A stretch of DNA of 64,000 bases, taken from contig NZ_AP014608.1 in NCBI RefSeq assembly GCF_003573915.1, positions 484,001-548,000 of the forward strand. The letters are read 5' to 3'. Position numbers and translations under genes: made by a program. The notes under the pieces were generated by a model. That model was not told where the DNA came from. It did no database searches and was given only the letters and a program-made list of their open reading frames with translations. The DNA is from Blattabacterium cuenoti STAT (GTDB lineage: Bacteria; Bacteroidota; Bacteroidia; Flavobacteriales; Blattabacteriaceae). Shown piece by piece: positions 17,793 through 27,213 of the stretch. Within the stretch, counting starts at the first letter, position 1; each line of letters starts with the position of its first letter.

Positions 17793-19874
17793 ATGTCCTG
17801 TAATATTCTAAAAAAATCTATAAAATATTTAAAAGGATTAAGTTTAAAAAAAGCTTATTTATTTAACACTGAACTAAAACTTTACACATATGAAGATTTA
17901 CTTTTTTTTTATCCTAAAGGATATAAACGTTTATCTATATTAAAAAATATATCAGAATTATCAAATTATGATAATAATTTTGTAAAAATATTAGGAAAAA
18001 TAACTAAAATTGAAGAAAAAAACTATAAGAATAAAAAAAGAAAAATATTAATAGCACATCTTGAAGATAAAACAGGTTTTATCGAATTAATTTGGTTTCA
18101 AAAAACAAATTTTTTTAAAAATATAACAAAAAATATTACAGTTATAGTTTTTGGAAAAGTTCAGTCTTTTCAAAAAAAAATTCAAATTATTCATCCAAAT
18201 ATTGAAAAATTCCATTCTTCAGTAAATAATTATTCTATATTTCCTGTATATCCTATACCAAAAAATTTAAAAGAAAAAGGAATAAATAATTTTTTTATGA
18301 TCAATTTATTACAAAATCTTATAAAAGAATTAAAAAATAATATAGATGAATTTTGTTTTCAAGATTTTATAAATAAAAAATTGATGTCAAGAAAAAAAGC
18401 TTTAGTTCAAATTCATTTTCCAGAATCTTTAGCTTTTTTATTGCAAGCGCAATATTCGTTAAAGTTTGAAGAGTTATTCTTATTAAAATTATTTTTTTTA
18501 TCTAAAAAAAAAATAACATACAGTTATCCTTTTACAAAATTAGGAAAGAATTTTCATAATTTTTACAAAAATTTTCTTCCTTTTACTTTAACGGAAGAAC
18601 AAAAAAAAGTATTTAAAGAAATATGGAATGATTTGAAAAAACCTATTCAAATGAATCGATTATTACAAGGAGAGGTTGGTTGTGGAAAAACCATCATAGC
18701 TATATTATCAATGCTTATTGCATTGGATAATGGATTTCAATCTTGTTTAATGGCTCCTACTGAAGTTTTAGCCATACAACACTATTCTTGTATAAAAAAA
18801 ATGTTTTCTAAAATTGGAATTAAAATTGGTTTATTAACGAGTTCTATTTCTAATTCCATACGGAAATCTCTTTATCATGAAATGTTAATAGGAAAAATAT
18901 CTATTGTAATAGGAACACATTCTTTAATTCAGGATAAAGTTCAATTTCGGAATCTTGGATTAGTAATAATAGATGAAGAACAACGTTTTGGAGTAGAACA
19001 AAGAGAAAAAATTTGGAAAAAGAATAATAAAACTCCTCATATTCTAATTATGACAGCTACACCTATTCCTAGAACATTAGCAAAAATTATTTACCATGAT
19101 TTGAATATTTCTATCATAAGAAAAATACCCTTAGGTAGAAAACCTATTAAAACTATTCATTTTTTGAGTAAAGATAAAGATCGAGTTTTTAAAATTTTAA
19201 AAAATCAAGTGTCAATAGGAAGACAAATTTACATTATATATCCTACTATAAATACTTCTTTAAAGTATAAAAATTTAATGATAGGGTATCAAGAAATTAG
19301 GAAAAATTTTAAAAATTTGGAAAATAAAATTGGAATTTTACATGGTAAAATGAGTTTCCAAGAAAAAAATATACAAATGAGTCGATTTTTACGTGGAGAA
19401 ACAAAAATTTTAATAGCTACTACAGTTATAGAAGTAGGAATAAATGTACCTAACGCTTCAGTAATTTTAATAGAAAATGCAGATTTTTTTGGATTATCTC
19501 AATTACATCAATTAAGAGGAAGAGTGGGTAGAGGGAAACATCAAAGTTATTGTATTCTTATTACGGATAAAAAAATTAGTATAGAAGGTTTTTTTAGAAT
19601 CAAAAAAATGTGTGAAACAAACAAAGGATTAGAAATTGCTAAAGAAGATTTAAAATTACGTGGTGGTGGAGATTTAATAGGAACTAAACAAAGTGGAAAA
19701 AATTATTTTCGTATAGTAGATTTAATAGAAGATTATAAATTAATAAAAGAAGTTTTTCCAATTGCTAAAATTTTTTTTCATAAAAATCCTGATTTTTTAA
19801 AAAATACAAAAAATATTTTTTATGAATATTACAAAAAAATAAATGAAAAATTTTTAAAAAAAAACAAGCAATAA
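17793..19874 (+). CDS. recG: ATP-dependent DNA helicase RecG
   Basis: Branch-migration helicase that regresses stalled forks and processes Holliday junctions. The 693-aa product has an N-terminal wedge/OB domain (about 1-250, including FVKILGKITKIEEKNYK), Walker A GEVGCGKT near 296, the Walker B variant IDEEQRFGVEQREK, the TATPIPRTLAK motif, and helicase C-terminal motifs IATTVIEVGINVPNA and QLRGRVGRG. Full length for RecG. It starts a plus-strand run with the UvrD-type helicase 2 nt downstream. Confidence 0.96.
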   Translation: MSCNILKKSIKYLKGLSLKKAYLFNTELKLYTYEDLLFFYPKGYKRLSILKNISELSNYDNNFVKILGKITKIEEKNYKNKKRKILIAHLEDKTGFIELIWFQKTNFFKNITKNITVIVFGKVQSFQKKIQIIHPNIEKFHSSVNNYSIFPVYPIPKNLKEKGINNFFMINLLQNLIKELKNNIDEFCFQDFINKKLMSRKKALVQIHFPESLAFLLQAQYSLKFEELFLLKLFFLSKKKITYSYPFTKLGKNFHNFYKNFLPFTLTEEQKKVFKEIWNDLKKPIQMNRLLQGEVGCGKTIIAILSMLIALDNGFQSCLMAPTEVLAIQHYSCIKKMFSKIGIKIGLLTSSISNSIRKSLYHEMLIGKISIVIGTHSLIQDKVQFRNLGLVIIDEEQRFGVEQREKIWKKNNKTPHILIMTATPIPRTLAKIIYHDLNISIIRKIPLGRKPIKTIHFLSKDKDRVFKILKNQVSIGRQIYIIYPTINTSLKYKNLMIGYQEIRKNFKNLENKIGILHGKMSFQEKNIQMSRFLRGETKILIATTVIEVGINVPNASVILIENADFFGLSQLHQLRGRVGRGKHQSYCILITDKKISIEGFFRIKKMCETNKGLEIAKEDLKLRGGGDLIGTKQSGKNYFRIVDLIEDYKLIKEVFPIAKIFFHKNPDFLKNTKNIFYEYYKKINEKFLKKNKQ

Positions 19875-19876
19875 TA

Positions 19877-22060
19877 ATGAATTCTCTGAATATTTTTCAA
19901 CGAAAAATTATAGAAACTGTTAACGGACCTATATTAGTTCTTGCTGGAGCAGGATCGGGAAAAACTCGTGTTATTACACATCGTGTCGTTCATATGATTC
20001 AAAATATAGGAATATCTCCTTCTAATATATTGGTTTTGACTTTTACAAAAAAAGCTGCTAAAGAAATGAAAAATCGAATTTCCAATATGATAATGGATCA
20101 ATCAGATTTTGATCAAATAACATTGGGTACTTTTCATTCTATATTTTCCAGTATTCTAAGAAAAGAATCTCATTGGTTAGGTTTTAAATCAAATTATACA
20201 ATTTATGATCAAAAAGATTCAGAAAATGTTATAAAAAAAATATTAAAAGACATAAACAATATAAACAATTCTTTGAATTATAAACAAATAAAAAAGAAAA
20301 TATCTGAATATAAAAATAATTTGTATAGTCTATTATATAAAGAGAAATTTAAAAACAAAAAATTAGAATATTTTACTAAAATATATGAAGATTACACAAA
20401 ACGTTGTTTTCAAGCAAACGCATTAGATTTTGACGATCTATTGCTTTATACTAACCATTTGTTTTTTTATTTTCCAGATGTACTAAAAAAATATCAAAAA
20501 AAATTTAAATATATATTAATTGATGAATATCAAGATACAAATTTATCTCAAAATATTATTGTAAAAAAATTAGTTTCTAAACATAAAAATATTTTTGCAG
20601 TAGGAGATGATGCTCAAAGTATTTATGGATTTCGAGGTGCTAATATTTCAAATATTTTAAATTTTCATCTTGATTATAAAAATGCAAAAATTTTTCGTCT
20701 TGAACAAAATTATCGTTCTACTAATCATATTGTGCAAGCTTCTAACAATATTATTTCTTTTAATAAAAATCAAATTTTAAAAAAAATATGGACAAACAAT
20801 GAAAAAGGAGAAAAAATAAAAATATATTGTGCTTCTTCTGAAGAAGAAGAAGCACAATATATTGCCTCTTCTATTCTTTCAATAAAAAAAAAAAAAAATT
20901 TGAAATTTGAAAATTTTGCTATCCTTTACAGAACAAATATACAGTCACATCTTATAGAATATTCACTCAAAAAAAAAAATATTCCATATCACATATATGG
21001 ATCTATTTCATTTGAAAACCGAAAGGAGATTCGAGATTTATTAGCTTATCTTAGACTAATTATAAATCCAAATGATGAAGAATCTTTATTACGTATTTTA
21101 AAAAAAAGAAATCAAAGAACAATAAAAAATATATTAAGTTTATCTAAAGAAAAAGGAATTACAATTTATAGTATAATACAAAATATTGAAGATTATCAAT
21201 CCTTATTAAAAATAAATAATAAAATAAAAAATAACTTTATAAAGTTAATTCTTACAATAGAAAAATTACGTATTAATGTAAAACAAGAGGATGCATATGT
21301 TATAGCAAAAAATGTAATAGATTTTTTTACAAAACAAAATTATTTTAATTATAAAAATGAAGATTTTCAATTTATACTCGAATATATATTTCAATATGTT
21401 GAAGAACAAAAAAAATTAAAAAATAAAGGAAATACGAGTCTATTTGGTTTTTTACAATGTTTTTATTTGGAAAAACATGAAAATATTGATTATAAAGAAA
21501 ATGAAAAAAATAAAGTTTCATTAATGACAATTCATTTATCCAAAGGTTTAGAATTTTCTATTATTTTTATCGCAGGATTAGAAGAAAATTTATTTCCTTC
21601 AAAATCAAGCACTTTAAATTCACTTAAAATAGAAGAAGAACGTCGTTTATTTTATGTTGCTTTAACTCGAGCTAAAGACAAAGCAATACTTACTTATGCA
21701 AAACATAGATTTATATGGGGGGAAAAAAAAGAAAATCTTCCTAGTCGTTTTATTAACGAAATGAATAAAAATTTCATTGATATAATCAATATAGAAAATC
21801 ATCATAAACATCTATTAGAGAAAAAAAAAATTTATTCTTTGAATCATCTTCATCATGATGAAAATCATTATAATAATAAAAATTTCGAAAATTCTAAATA
21901 TCTAAAAATAAAAAAAGGTGTAAAAGTTTTTCACAAAAATTTTGGGTTAGGAATTATTTTAGAATTACAAAATAAAAATCAAATAGCCTTAATAAAATTT
22001 CAACAATCAGGAAAAAAAAGAATTTTTATAAAACTAGATAAACTTGTTATTTCCTCATAA
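19877..22060 (+). CDS. uvrD: UvrD/PcrA-family DNA helicase
   Basis: Superfamily 1 3'-5' helicase for nucleotide-excision and mismatch repair and for removing proteins from DNA. The 727-aa product has LNIFQRKIIETVNGPILVLA, Walker A AGAGSGKTRVITHRV, LTFTKKAAKEMKNRI, Walker B ILIDEYQDTN, VGDDAQSIYGFRGAN, the NYRST motif, LMTIHLSKGLEFSIIFIAG and ERRLFYVALTRAKD. The last 60 residues form a Tudor-like tail (GVKVFHKNFGLGIILEL) as in PcrA/UvrD. The middle 1B/2B subdomains are heavily Lys/Asn-biased. It lies 9 nt before the CDF gene. Confidence 0.95.
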   Translation: MNSLNIFQRKIIETVNGPILVLAGAGSGKTRVITHRVVHMIQNIGISPSNILVLTFTKKAAKEMKNRISNMIMDQSDFDQITLGTFHSIFSSILRKESHWLGFKSNYTIYDQKDSENVIKKILKDINNINNSLNYKQIKKKISEYKNNLYSLLYKEKFKNKKLEYFTKIYEDYTKRCFQANALDFDDLLLYTNHLFFYFPDVLKKYQKKFKYILIDEYQDTNLSQNIIVKKLVSKHKNIFAVGDDAQSIYGFRGANISNILNFHLDYKNAKIFRLEQNYRSTNHIVQASNNIISFNKNQILKKIWTNNEKGEKIKIYCASSEEEEAQYIASSILSIKKKKNLKFENFAILYRTNIQSHLIEYSLKKKNIPYHIYGSISFENRKEIRDLLAYLRLIINPNDEESLLRILKKRNQRTIKNILSLSKEKGITIYSIIQNIEDYQSLLKINNKIKNNFIKLILTIEKLRINVKQEDAYVIAKNVIDFFTKQNYFNYKNEDFQFILEYIFQYVEEQKKLKNKGNTSLFGFLQCFYLEKHENIDYKENEKNKVSLMTIHLSKGLEFSIIFIAGLEENLFPSKSSTLNSLKIEEERRLFYVALTRAKDKAILTYAKHRFIWGEKKENLPSRFINEMNKNFIDIINIENHHKHLLEKKKIYSLNHLHHDENHYNNKNFENSKYLKIKKGVKVFHKNFGLGIILELQNKNQIALIKFQQSGKKRIFIKLDKLVISS

Positions 22061-22069
22061 TAACAATTT

Positions 22070-23074
22070 ATGAATGATTCAAAAAAAATTAATTTAATTT
22101 TTTATTTTCAAAAAATAATTTGTCTTGTGGCGGTTATTTTATTTTTTGTAAAATTAATTACATGGCATATTACTTCTTCAGTTTCTATATTTAGTGATGC
22201 CATGGAAAGTTTGATTAATATTATTAGTGGTTTTATTGGGTTATGTAGTCTTTATATATCATCTATCCCTAAGGATAAAAATCATCCATATGGACATGGT
22301 AAAATAGAATTTATATCAACGGCAATAGAAGGTATTTTAATTTCTATAATAGGAATTAGTATTTTTATAAATACTTTAATACGTATTAAATGGAATATGC
22401 ATGAAATTTTTTTATCAAGATTGGATTATGGTATTTTTTTAATGTCCTTTACTGGAATTATTAATTATTTGTTAGGATTTTTAGCTTGTAAAATAGGACA
22501 TAAAAATGAAGCTTTGATATTAATAGCTAGTGGAAAACATCTTCAAATCGATACATATTCTACTTTTGGTATAGTTGTAGGATTAGTTTTACTAAATATT
22601 ACTAAATGTGTATGGATTGATCCTGTTATTTCTATTATTTTTTCATCCTTAATTTTATATACAGGTTTTAAATTATTAAGAAAGGCTACAGCTGGAATTA
22701 TGGATGAGTCTGATAAAAAACTTTTAAGAAAATTATCTTTTTATCTCAATAAAAATAGAGATATTTATTGGATTGATTTTCATCATTTAAAAATTATTAA
22801 ATATGGAAGTGCATTACATATTGATTGTCATTTAACTGTTCCATGGTTTTTTAATATAAAAGAAGCGAATCAAGAAATAAAAAAATTAAATCAATTAACT
22901 AAAAATGAATTTGGATTTAAAGTAGAATTATCGGTTCACATTGACGCCTGTTCCAATAACCATTGTATATTTTGTTTGAACCATTCTTGTAAAGAAAGAA
23001 AAAACCTTTTTAAAAAAAAAATTTTTTGGACTTTAGATAAAACATCTTATTATAACAATAATACTAAACTTTAA
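22070..23074 (+). CDS. Cation diffusion facilitator (CDF) transporter
   Basis: Membrane antiporter that exports divalent metal ions. The 334-aa product has about six transmembrane helices (roughly residues 10-230) and a C-terminal cytoplasmic domain. In TM2 the family metal site reads SDAMESLIN, so the usual His/Asp-x3-Asp is Glu46-x3-Asn50; TM5 keeps His-x3-Asp (HLQID). After the cytoplasmic domain lies a cysteine cluster C294-x4-C299-x2-C302-x4-C307, which I recall from other Bacteroidetes members and which could bind a metal. The metal transported cannot be predicted with confidence. Confidence 0.9.
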   Translation: MNDSKKINLIFYFQKIICLVAVILFFVKLITWHITSSVSIFSDAMESLINIISGFIGLCSLYISSIPKDKNHPYGHGKIEFISTAIEGILISIIGISIFINTLIRIKWNMHEIFLSRLDYGIFLMSFTGIINYLLGFLACKIGHKNEALILIASGKHLQIDTYSTFGIVVGLVLLNITKCVWIDPVISIIFSSLILYTGFKLLRKATAGIMDESDKKLLRKLSFYLNKNRDIYWIDFHHLKIIKYGSALHIDCHLTVPWFFNIKEANQEIKKLNQLTKNEFGFKVELSVHIDACSNNHCIFCLNHSCKERKNLFKKKIFWTLDKTSYYNNNTKL

Positions 23075-23084
23075 AATAAAAATT

Positions 23085-23675
23085 ATGGAATACAACACTA
23101 ATCGTCTCAAACTGGTTATTCCAGAATATGGAAGAAATATTCATAAAATGATAGATTATGCTATACAAATAAAAAATAGAAAAAAAAGAAATCGTTGTGC
23201 ATGGGGAATTATTAAATTAATGACAAGTTCTATTCATCCTAAATTTCAAAAATCTATTCCTTATTTTCAACATAAATTATGGAATCAACTATTTATTATG
23301 TCTAAATATCAATTAGACATTGATACTCCTTTTCCTAAACCAAATACCAAAGAACCCTATAGAATAAGTTTTTGTAGAAAAGTAGTATATCCAAAATATC
23401 TAACTAATTTTAGATATTACGGAAAGATCATAAGAAACATGATAGATGCAGCAATACGTTGTAAGGATACACAAAAAAAAGAAGGATTATTTTATGCTAT
23501 TGCTAATACAATGAAAAAAAATTATCTAAGATGGAATAAAAATATGGTGGAAGATGACGTTATTTTTAACGATTTAAAAGAACTTTCAAAAGGAAAAATA
23601 TGTTTAATGAAAAATACAGATCCATTATTACAATGCTCTCATATTATGAGATATAGAAAAAAAGAAAAATACTAA
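23085..23675 (+). CDS. DUF4290 domain-containing protein
   Basis: A 196-aa protein of unknown function that matches a Bacteroidetes-restricted family: it begins MEYNTNRLKLVIPEYGRNIH, continues with MIDYAIQIKNRKKRNRCAWG and has a second similar block NFRYYGKIIRNMIDAAIRCK near 104-123, suggesting an internal duplication of a YGxxIxxMIDxAIxxK helix. It is rich in Lys/Arg and Tyr, has no signal peptide and is probably cytoplasmic. It sits between the CDF transporter and murA, 42 nt from murA, an order I recall from free-living flavobacteria. Its retention in a reduced genome argues for a basic cellular role. Confidence 0.85.
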   Translation: MEYNTNRLKLVIPEYGRNIHKMIDYAIQIKNRKKRNRCAWGIIKLMTSSIHPKFQKSIPYFQHKLWNQLFIMSKYQLDIDTPFPKPNTKEPYRISFCRKVVYPKYLTNFRYYGKIIRNMIDAAIRCKDTQKKEGLFYAIANTMKKNYLRWNKNMVEDDVIFNDLKELSKGKICLMKNTDPLLQCSHIMRYRKKEKY

Positions 23676-23717
23676 ATAAAATATAATTTAGTTTTAAATC
23701 ATTATAATGGAATTGAA

Positions 23718-25034
23718 ATGGGAATTTTTAAAATAAAAGGAGGTATTCCTTTAAAAGGAGAAATTCAACCACAAGGCGCTAAAAATGAATCTTTACAAGT
23801 ATTATGTGCCGTATTACTTACTTCAGAAAAATTGAGAATTAAAAATATTCCAGAAATAGAAGATATTAAATGTTTAATAAAAATTCTAAAAGATTTAGGT
23901 GTTTTAGTAAAAAAAAATGGAATTGGAGATTATACTTTCCAAGCGAAAAATATAAATATTGAATATTTAAATACAAAAAAATTTCGGGAGTATGGAAAAT
24001 CCATAAGAGGATCAATTATGATTGCAGGACCTTTACTTGCTAGATTTGGAAAAGTTTGTATTCCGATACCTGGAGGAGATAGAATAGGCAGAAGATCTTT
24101 AGACGCGCATTTAAAAGGATTAAAATCATTAGGAAGTAATATTCATTATGATAATGAATGTCAATATTTTGACTTACGGGTACATAAAAAAAATTTGAAT
24201 GGAAAATATATCTTAATGGAAGAAGCTTCTATTACAGGAACTGCCAATATCATTATGGCCGCTACTTTAGCTAAAGGAAAAACAACTATTTATAATGCTG
24301 CTTGTGAACCTTATATTCAACAATTATGCAAATTGTTAAATAAAATGGGAGCTAAAATTAAAGGAATAGGATCTAATTTAATTAATATAATTGGAGTCAA
24401 AGAATTAGGAGGTTGTAAAAAACATACCATATTACCTGATATGGTAGAAATAGGTAGCTGGATAGGATTAGCTGCTATTACTTGTTCTGAAATTAAAATT
24501 AAAAATGTAAGTTGGAAAAATTTAGGAATCGTTCCTAATATATTCCATAAAATGGGAATTAAACTAGAAAAAGATAAAGATAATATTTATATACCATCCC
24601 AAGAATCTTATCAAATTAAAAAATCATTAAATAATGCAATATTAACAATATCTGATGCTCCATGGCCTGGATTGACTCCAGATTTATTAAGTATTTTAAC
24701 TGTAGTAGCTACTCAAGCTAAAGGAAGCGTTCTAATTCATCAAAAAATGTTTGAAAGTCGATTGTTTTTTGTAGACAAACTTATTGAAATGGGAGCTCAA
24801 ATCATATTATGTGATCCTCATAGAGCTACTGTTATAGGATTAAATCATAAATCTCCTCTTAGAGGTTCTCTATTAAATTCTCCAGATATTAGAGCAGGAA
24901 TATCTCTTCTTATAGCTGCTCTTTCTGCTAAAGGAACCAGTATTATTCAAAATATAGAACAAATAGATAGAGGATATGAAAATATAGACGAAAGATTACG
25001 GTTTTTAGGAGCTGATATCCTAAGAACAACATAA
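23718..25034 (+). CDS. murA: UDP-N-acetylglucosamine 1-carboxyvinyltransferase MurA (Asp-type active site)
   Basis: First committed step of peptidoglycan synthesis: transfer of enolpyruvyl from PEP to UDP-GlcNAc. The 438-aa product has the conserved N-terminal QGAKNESLQVL (K22, N23), the loop IPIPGGDRIGRRSLDAHLKG and the C-terminal DRGYENIDERLRFLGA. In the loop, position 121 is Asp where E. coli MurA has Cys115, the residue alkylated by fosfomycin; Asp-type MurA enzymes are active and fosfomycin-insensitive in other bacteria. The gene is followed by a 375-bp gene-free stretch. Confidence 0.96.
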   Translation: MGIFKIKGGIPLKGEIQPQGAKNESLQVLCAVLLTSEKLRIKNIPEIEDIKCLIKILKDLGVLVKKNGIGDYTFQAKNINIEYLNTKKFREYGKSIRGSIMIAGPLLARFGKVCIPIPGGDRIGRRSLDAHLKGLKSLGSNIHYDNECQYFDLRVHKKNLNGKYILMEEASITGTANIIMAATLAKGKTTIYNAACEPYIQQLCKLLNKMGAKIKGIGSNLINIIGVKELGGCKKHTILPDMVEIGSWIGLAAITCSEIKIKNVSWKNLGIVPNIFHKMGIKLEKDKDNIYIPSQESYQIKKSLNNAILTISDAPWPGLTPDLLSILTVVATQAKGSVLIHQKMFESRLFFVDKLIEMGAQIILCDPHRATVIGLNHKSPLRGSLLNSPDIRAGISLLIAALSAKGTSIIQNIEQIDRGYENIDERLRFLGADILRTT

Positions 25035-25409
25035 TAAATTTATTACAAAATTAATCAAAAACATAAAAAAAACGAATCTTATACACTATTATATAATATA
25101 TATAATAATTTACAATTTACTTTACTTATAATCCTTATCCAAGAATAAATAGAAAATTTTAATTTAAAAAAGATAATCTATCTATAAACCTTAATTCCTT
25201 TTATTTTATTACATCATATATCAACACAAAAATTCGTAATTTTAATTTAATCAAAATGTAATATCATTTATTAAAAATATTGCAAAAAAAAAATGAAATT
25301 TTTTTGTTGTGTATGAAATAAATATGTGTTATTTCAAAATCATATAACTTTATGATATCATCTAAATAGATAAATTGAATGAAAAAGATCAGAAAAAAAT
25401 TGAAAAATT
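25035..25409. other. 375-bp intergenic region between murA and greA
   Basis: The only gene-free stretch above 300 bp in the window. It is almost pure A/T with stops in all frames, and I could fold no tRNA or other structured RNA from it. It contains a short dyad GAAATA-9 nt-TATTTC (25315-25335) and the palindrome ATGATATCAT close to greA. It may carry the greA promoter and the murA transcript end, or it may be an eroded gene. No homology is recognisable by eye. Confidence 0.5.
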
Positions 25410-25892
25410 ATGGAAAAATTTGAATATATAACTAAAGAAGGATTAGAAAAATTACAAAAAAAAATAGAAAGATTAGAAAATATAGAACGTCCAAAAATAT
25501 CCATGCAAATAGCGGAAGCTAGAGATAAAGGAGATTTATCAGAAAATGCAGAATATGATGCAATAAAAGAAGCTCAAGGTTTTTTAGAAATGAATATAGC
25601 TAAATTAAAAAAAAAATTATCTAATTCACGAATTATAGATGGATCACAAATTAATAGAACTAGAGTTTCTATTCTTTCTACAGTAAGAATAAAAAATTTA
25701 ACCTATGGAGGAGAACAAATATACACTTTAGTTCCAGAAGGAGAAGCAGATTTAAAATCTGGAAAAATTTCTATAAATACTCCTATATCAACAGGATTAC
25801 TCGGAAAACAAGTAGGAGAAATTGCTCATATTAAGTTACCTAATAAAATGATACTTGATTATGAAATTTTAGAAATAGCATTTAATGAATAA
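25410..25892 (+). CDS. greA: Transcription elongation factor GreA
   Basis: Stimulates transcript cleavage by backtracked RNA polymerase. The 160-aa product has the N-terminal coiled coil (about 1-75) with EYITKEGLEKLQKKIERLEN and EARDKGDLSENAEYDAIKEA, whose acidic DLSENAEYD tip enters the polymerase channel, and a C-terminal FKBP-like domain including YTLVPEGEADLKSGKISINT. Length is canonical. The stop region overlaps the HIT gene by 8 nt. Confidence 0.97.
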   Translation: MEKFEYITKEGLEKLQKKIERLENIERPKISMQIAEARDKGDLSENAEYDAIKEAQGFLEMNIAKLKKKLSNSRIIDGSQINRTRVSILSTVRIKNLTYGGEQIYTLVPEGEADLKSGKISINTPISTGLLGKQVGEIAHIKLPNKMILDYEILEIAFNE

Positions 25893-26292
25893 AAATATAT
25901 TTCAAAAAATAATTCACAATGAAATTTTAGCTTATAAAGTAGCGGAAAATTCTGATCATTTAGCTTTTTTAGATATTCATCCTATAAAAATAGGTCATAC
26001 TTTGGTTATTTCAAAAAAAAGTAATAGAGATAAAATTTTTTCTCTTTCAGAAAAAGAATTTATCTCTATTATGTATTTTACAAGAAAAATAGCTCTAGGA
26101 ATAGAAAAAGTTATTCCTTGCAATCGTGTAGGCATATTTGTTATGGGTTTTGAAATTCCTCATGTTCATATTCATTTAATTCCTATGGATAAAGAAAGTG
26201 ATGGTAATTTTTCAAAAAAAAGAATAGTTTTATCTTCAAAAAATTTTAAATTTTTGTCAGAAAAAATAAAAAATTCTATTCGGAAAATATAA
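25885..26292 (+). CDS. HIT family protein
   Basis: A 135-aa histidine-triad nucleotide hydrolase. The triad HVHIHLIP (H93, H95, H97) and the N-terminal substrate residues near LAFLDIHPIKIGHTLVISK are intact. HIT proteins of this type hydrolyse AMP-lysine or related nucleotide conjugates; the natural substrate is not known. The gene starts inside the end of greA, an arrangement I recall from other Bacteroidetes, so the two are probably translated together. Confidence 0.93.
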   Translation: MNKNIFQKIIHNEILAYKVAENSDHLAFLDIHPIKIGHTLVISKKSNRDKIFSLSEKEFISIMYFTRKIALGIEKVIPCNRVGIFVMGFEIPHVHIHLIPMDKESDGNFSKKRIVLSSKNFKFLSEKIKNSIRKI

Positions 26293-26313
26293 ACAAAAAT
26301 TTATATTATTATT

Positions 26314-27093
26314 TTAATAATTCCAATGAAATAGCATCTTTAATCCTTTCATAGTATGAAATTTATCTATTATATGAATTTTTTTTGTTAAAGGTGTATA
26401 TATATGAGAATAACCTCCGGTAGTAATAACAAAACAATTCGTTTTCAATTCTTGATTTACCCTATTTATTAATCCTTCAACCATACTTAAGTATCCATAT
26501 ATAATTCCACTTTGAATACATCTTTCTGTATAGTATCCTAATATACTAGGAGGTTTTTTTAATTCTATATTTGATAATAGAGATGTATTTTCAATTAAAG
26601 CCTTTAAAGAACTATTAACGCCCGGAGCAATGATAACACCTTGAAGATTTCCACATTTATCTATACAAGTAAAACTTAATGCAGTACCAAAATCCACTAC
26701 CAAAAAAAAAGAATAATTTTTACTCTTGTATAGTGTATATGCAGCTATAGCATTAGCATATAAATCTGTACCTAATTGATGAGAATAATGTTTTATAGGA
26801 GAAGCGGTTTTTCTATCGACAATAATCGGTACTATTTTATGTATTTCATATAAAGATTGTTTTATAATGTTTGTAAGAGAAGGAACAACTGATCCAATAA
26901 TAATATTTTGTATTCTAAATTTAGAAAAAATATCATATTTACGATATATATCTCTAAATATAAAAACATATTCATCTATCGATTTATGTGGGATAGTATT
27001 TATGTTCCACGAACAATTACATTTTAAATCAGAATTACTATTAAATATTCCGAAATGAAGATTAGAATTTCCAATATTTATTATTAATAACAT
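26314..27093 (-). CDS. coaX: Type III pantothenate kinase
   Basis: Phosphorylates pantothenate in the first step of coenzyme A synthesis. The 259-aa product shows the actin-like fold motifs of CoaX: LLIINIGNSNLHFGIF at the start (Gly-Asn-Ser/Thr phosphate loop), IIIGSVVPSLTN, LGTDLYANAIAAYTLY (the family's GxDR region is GTDL here), LVVDFGTALSFTCID and GVIIAPGVNSSLKAL. It stands alone on the minus strand between the HIT gene (21-nt gap) and the hydrolase gene (120-nt divergent spacer). Confidence 0.93.
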   Translation of the reverse strand: MLLIINIGNSNLHFGIFNSNSDLKCNCSWNINTIPHKSIDEYVFIFRDIYRKYDIFSKFRIQNIIIGSVVPSLTNIIKQSLYEIHKIVPIIVDRKTASPIKHYSHQLGTDLYANAIAAYTLYKSKNYSFFLVVDFGTALSFTCIDKCGNLQGVIIAPGVNSSLKALIENTSLLSNIELKKPPSILGYYTERCIQSGIIYGYLSMVEGLINRVNQELKTNCFVITTGGYSHIYTPLTKKIHIIDKFHTMKGLKMLFHWNY

Positions 27094-27213
27094 GATTCAC
27101 TATATTTTCATAATTTTGGATAAAAACGTATTATAAATCATATAATTCATAATATAAAATATAAATGTTTTTATATAATTTTATAAAAGTATTTTTTATT
27201 TTATTTTATAGTA

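Noticed and set aside
25035..25409. tRNA, tmRNA or RNase P RNA in the murA-greA gap
   Set aside because: No cloverleaf, no conserved GGTTC-type T-loop and almost no G/C to support a structured RNA.
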